From: Syntrophobacterales bacterium | GTDB taxonomy: Bacteria; Desulfobacterota; Desulfobaccia; Desulfobaccales; 0-14-0-80-60-11 | DNA length: 8,376 bases | Reading direction: 5' to 3' | Assembly: GCA_020052215.1 (NCBI GenBank) | Contig: JAGVPN010000438.1 | Location: forward strand, 1-8,376 | Shown here: in pieces, positions 6,607 through 8,376 of the stretch | Layout: each line of letters opens with the position of its first letter | Position numbering within the stretch: the first letter of the stretch is position 1 | The notes under the pieces: generated by a model | Database searches by the model: none | Seen by the model: the letters and a program-made list of their open reading frames with translations, nothing else | What the model was told of the DNA's origin: nothing | Translations under genes and position numbers: made by a program

Positions 6607-7056
6607 TCAGGCCTTGTCGGACACCACCACCACGCTGACCGTGGTCTGGACTTCCGGGGCCAGGCGGAGGGTGACCTCGTAGGTCCCCAGCTTCTTGATG
6701 GGTTCCGGCAGGTCCAGCTGCTTCTTATCCACGATGAACCCCTGGCTCTCAAGAGCCTCGGCGATCATGGCGGCGGTGACGGACCCGTAGAGGCGCTCCT
6801 CCTCCGCCACCCGCTGGGCGATGGTAACGCTGGCCCCTTCCAGGTGGGCCACCTGGGCCTGGGCTTTTTCCCGCTCCGTAGCCTGGGTCTGGAGGTACTT
6901 GACCTTGGCTTTTTCCACCTGGGCCAGATTGCCCGGAGTGGCTTCCATGGCCTTTCCCTGGGGGATCAAGAAATTACGGGCATAGCCCCGGGCCACGTCC
7001 ACTACCGCGCCCATAGCGCCCAAAGGATTAATATCTTCCGTCAAGATGATCTTCAC
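6607..7056 (-). CDS. rplI: 50S ribosomal protein bL9
   Basis: bL9 is a 23S rRNA-binding protein of the large subunit: two globular domains joined by a long helix, located at the L1-stalk base and linked to translational fidelity. The 149 residues equal the E. coli length. The N-terminus (M/V)KIILTEDI and the signature ending VARGYARNFLIPQG are classic, followed by the charged helix (about residues 40-75) and the C-terminal domain. The GTG at 7056 is chosen because GAGGAGGAG precedes it at the right distance and the protein then begins as family members do. An ATG at 7077 would overlap the DUF2232 stop and add seven residues containing the ribosome binding site. It follows the DUF2232 gene by 13 nt in the ribosomal cluster. 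Confidence 0.96.
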   Translation of the reverse strand: MKIILTEDINPLGAMGAVVDVARGYARNFLIPQGKAMEATPGNLAQVEKAKVKYLQTQATEREKAQAQVAHLEGASVTIAQRVAEEERLYGSVTAAMIAEALESQGFIVDKKQLDLPEPIKKLGTYEVTLRLAPEVQTTVSVVVVSDKA

Positions 7057-7069
7057 CGTAAACTCCTCC

Positions 7070-8008
7070 TCAGGCATCCTTGGGCTGATGCAACCGGCGA
7101 AAATCCAGCCACAGATCCAGCAACCCCAAGGTGATAATCAAGAAAAAAAACGGGTTCAGAAACAGCAGGGGGTAGCCGATCATCCGCAGCAGGCGCGGCA
7201 ACCCCAGGCGGTTAAACCAGGTGGCCACCACCGCCACCCCCTGGCAAAAATAGAGCACCGCCACTACCATCATCAGGTTGAGGCCAAAGAACCTCGCCCC
7301 GGCCACCGGCACCAGCAGGAGAAATCCCGCCCCCAGCAACACGAAGATCAGCCACTCCGGGGCCGCCCAGTAATACAGCGGCGGCTCGGCTTTGCCCCAT
7401 CCCAGGGAAAAGATCAGCTGCCGGGATAAGACCACGTTTAGCCAGGCCACCAGGGCCATATTGGTGACCAGCAGCCCCGGCAGGAGGCGCTGCAACAGGG
7501 CCTCCACCTGAGCCGGGGCCACGCCCGGGACCAGGGGACCCGGGACGCCGCCGGCGCTGTCCCCCAGGACCTTGCGGACGGTGTCCATGATCTCGGCGCT
7601 CTTTTGAGCCAGCAGGTCAGGGGGGGAAATCCCCAGCCAGAAGGACTGCCCGAGAAAAACCAGCAAGGCGCCCACGGTCAAAGCCGCCACCGTCACCATG
7701 ATGGCCTGAGGGGCCGCTACTCCCCGGCACTGCAATATGCCCAACAGCACTCCCATGAGCAGCAGGTTGAGAAAACCCAGGTTTTGCCAGATGGTTTCCA
7801 GCCCGGGGTGCAGGGAGAAGATGACGGCGAGGGCGGCCAGGGCCACCGCCAGGGCCGCCGACTCCCCGGCGCGCCAGGCGGTTACCAGCACCGGTAGGGG
7901 CGCCAAAACGCCGACCAGCAGGTAGGCCACAGGATTAACCTGGGCCCCCAGGAACCCTAGAAGGAGGGCTCCCAGGCAAAGGAACCACGTGACGAGACCC
8001 CGGCCCAC
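7070..8008 (-). CDS. DUF2232 (YybS-like) multi-pass membrane protein
   Basis: This 312-residue inner-membrane protein is almost wholly hydrophobic, with about eight membrane segments. Examples are near residues 8-40, 50-66, 75-95, 102-125, 175-200, 215-235, 240-265 and 275-300. A soluble loop (about 128-170) contains PPDLLAQKSAEIMDTVRKVLGD. Hydropathy, length and position between rpsR and rplI fit the DUF2232/YybS family, which occupies this slot in many Firmicutes and Deltaproteobacteria. The biochemical role of the family is not established; transport is sometimes suggested. The start is GTG 8008. An in-frame TAA two codons upstream rules out longer versions, but the ribosome binding site is weak. 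It lies 22 nt after rpsR. Confidence 0.8.
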   Translation of the reverse strand: MGRGLVTWFLCLGALLLGFLGAQVNPVAYLLVGVLAPLPVLVTAWRAGESAALAVALAALAVIFSLHPGLETIWQNLGFLNLLLMGVLLGILQCRGVAAPQAIMVTVAALTVGALLVFLGQSFWLGISPPDLLAQKSAEIMDTVRKVLGDSAGGVPGPLVPGVAPAQVEALLQRLLPGLLVTNMALVAWLNVVLSRQLIFSLGWGKAEPPLYYWAAPEWLIFVLLGAGFLLLVPVAGARFFGLNLMMVVAVLYFCQGVAVVATWFNRLGLPRLLRMIGYPLLFLNPFFFLIITLGLLDLWLDFRRLHQPKDA

Positions 8009-8030
8009 GGCTTACCGCTCACCCCTGCCC

Positions 8031-8288
8031 TCACGTAATGGGCACTTGCGGGGTATAGGAAATCAAGGCCAGCAGCCGGGCCTGCTTGATGGCTCTGGTG
8101 ACCCGCCGCTGATGGCGGGCGCAGTTCCCCGAGATGCGGCGGGGAATGATCTTGCCCCGCTCCGTGACAAATTGTCTCAGGGTATTGACATCTTTGTAAT
8201 CAATGGGCAGATTGGCGTCCACGCAAAAACGGCAGACCTTGCGGCGGACGTAAAATTGTTTCCGTTTGCGGCGAGGCATTACAGGCAC
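8031..8288 (-). CDS. rpsR: 30S ribosomal protein bS18
   Basis: bS18 binds bS6 and the central domain of 16S rRNA in the small-subunit platform. The 85-residue protein has the family core KVCRFC...[19 protein letters not shown]...[28 protein letters not shown]19, C22, C56 and H59 make up the zinc-binding version of the protein, as opposed to the C-minus type. GTG 8288 is preferred because AAGGAGG ends 8 nt before it. An ATG at 8279 gives the more usual MPRRKRK start but would lie 17 nt from that site. The ribosome binding site lies within the last codons of the upstream gene, indicating coupled translation. Confidence 0.95.
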   Translation of the reverse strand: MPVMPRRKRKQFYVRRKVCRFCVDANLPIDYKDVNTLRQFVTERGKIIPRRISGNCARHQRRVTRAIKQARLLALISYTPQVPIT

Positions 8289-8291
8289 GGA

Positions 8292-8376
8292 TTATTCCTC
8301 CTTGGCAGGGGCGGCAGGTTCTTCTGGAGCGGCCTCAGCCGCCGGAGCGGCGACTTCCGCCGGGGCCGCAGCTTCC
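8292..8376 (-). CDS. rpsF: 30S ribosomal protein bS6, C-terminal tail (partial)
   Basis: Only the last 27 codons are present; the gene continues past the right edge. They encode a low-complexity tail rich in Ala, Pro and Glu (EAAAPAEVAA...PAAPAKEE) ending in TAA 3 nt before the rpsR GTG. Acidic, alanine-rich C-terminal extensions are common on bS6 in Deltaproteobacteria, and rpsF directly before rpsR is the standard order. An SSB tail, the other common neighbour, would end in DDDIPF and does not fit. The identity is inferred from position and tail composition, because the bS6 fold is outside the window. Confidence 0.7.
   Translation of the reverse strand, partial: EAAAPAEVAAPAAEAAPEEPAAPAKEE

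Noticed and set aside
7057..7077. ATG at 7077 as the start of rplI
   Set aside because: The added residues encode the Shine-Dalgarno sequence itself and overlap the upstream stop. GTG 7056 gives the standard bL9 N-terminus and length.

Overview
The window is from a GC-rich bacterium. The run bS6 - bS18 - DUF2232 membrane protein - bL9 - DnaB, followed by a YrfG-type HAD phosphatase, is an arrangement I associate with Deltaproteobacteria/Desulfobacterota (Syntrophobacterales or Desulfobacca-like lineages). Dense GTAGGG...CCCTAC hairpin repeats and a stand-alone 23S-IVP-type four-helix-bundle gene fit that guess. The lineage is an inference; no rRNA is present.

Layout. Bases 1-190 (minus) are the start of a LysE-family exporter, with a good promoter at 234-262. 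Bases 191-574 contain no gene, but 343-550 is packed with five different palindromes. A plus-strand cluster follows: a solitary beta-class (N4-cytosine-type) DNA methyltransferase (575-1504), a small exported protein (1507-1950) and murA (1950-3200). The gaps are +2 nt and -1 nt, so the three genes are probably translated in a coupled way. Between the convergent 3' ends of murA and yrfG lies an AT-richer cassette (3201-3645). It holds a four-helix-bundle gene flanked by oppositely oriented arrays of a 7-bp unit (GGCAGTT). Its terminal inverted repeats run directly into the stop codons of both neighbours.

Everything from 3646 to the right end that encodes a conserved protein is on the minus strand. 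It reads, from the right edge leftward, rpsF (3' end only), rpsR, DUF2232, rplI, dnaB, yrfG. These genes couple ribosomal protein synthesis to replication (DnaB helicase) and nucleotide clean-up (the HAD phosphatase). The rplI-dnaB junction is opened by about 880 bp without an intact gene. That gap contains a decayed REP-associated tyrosine transposase (RAYT) enclosed by two perfect 35-bp inverted palindromic repeats, one further palindrome, and a plausible promoter that would let dnaB be transcribed on its own.

Most unusual points: the four-helix cassette whose inverted repeats include its neighbours' stop codons; the RAYT remnant inside intact REP palindromes; the hairpin cluster with a three-way-junction fold upstream of the methyltransferase; and an orphan DNA methyltransferase co-transcribed with murA. 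I found no clearly new multi-gene system. The best novelty candidate is the heptamer-flanked four-helix cassette.
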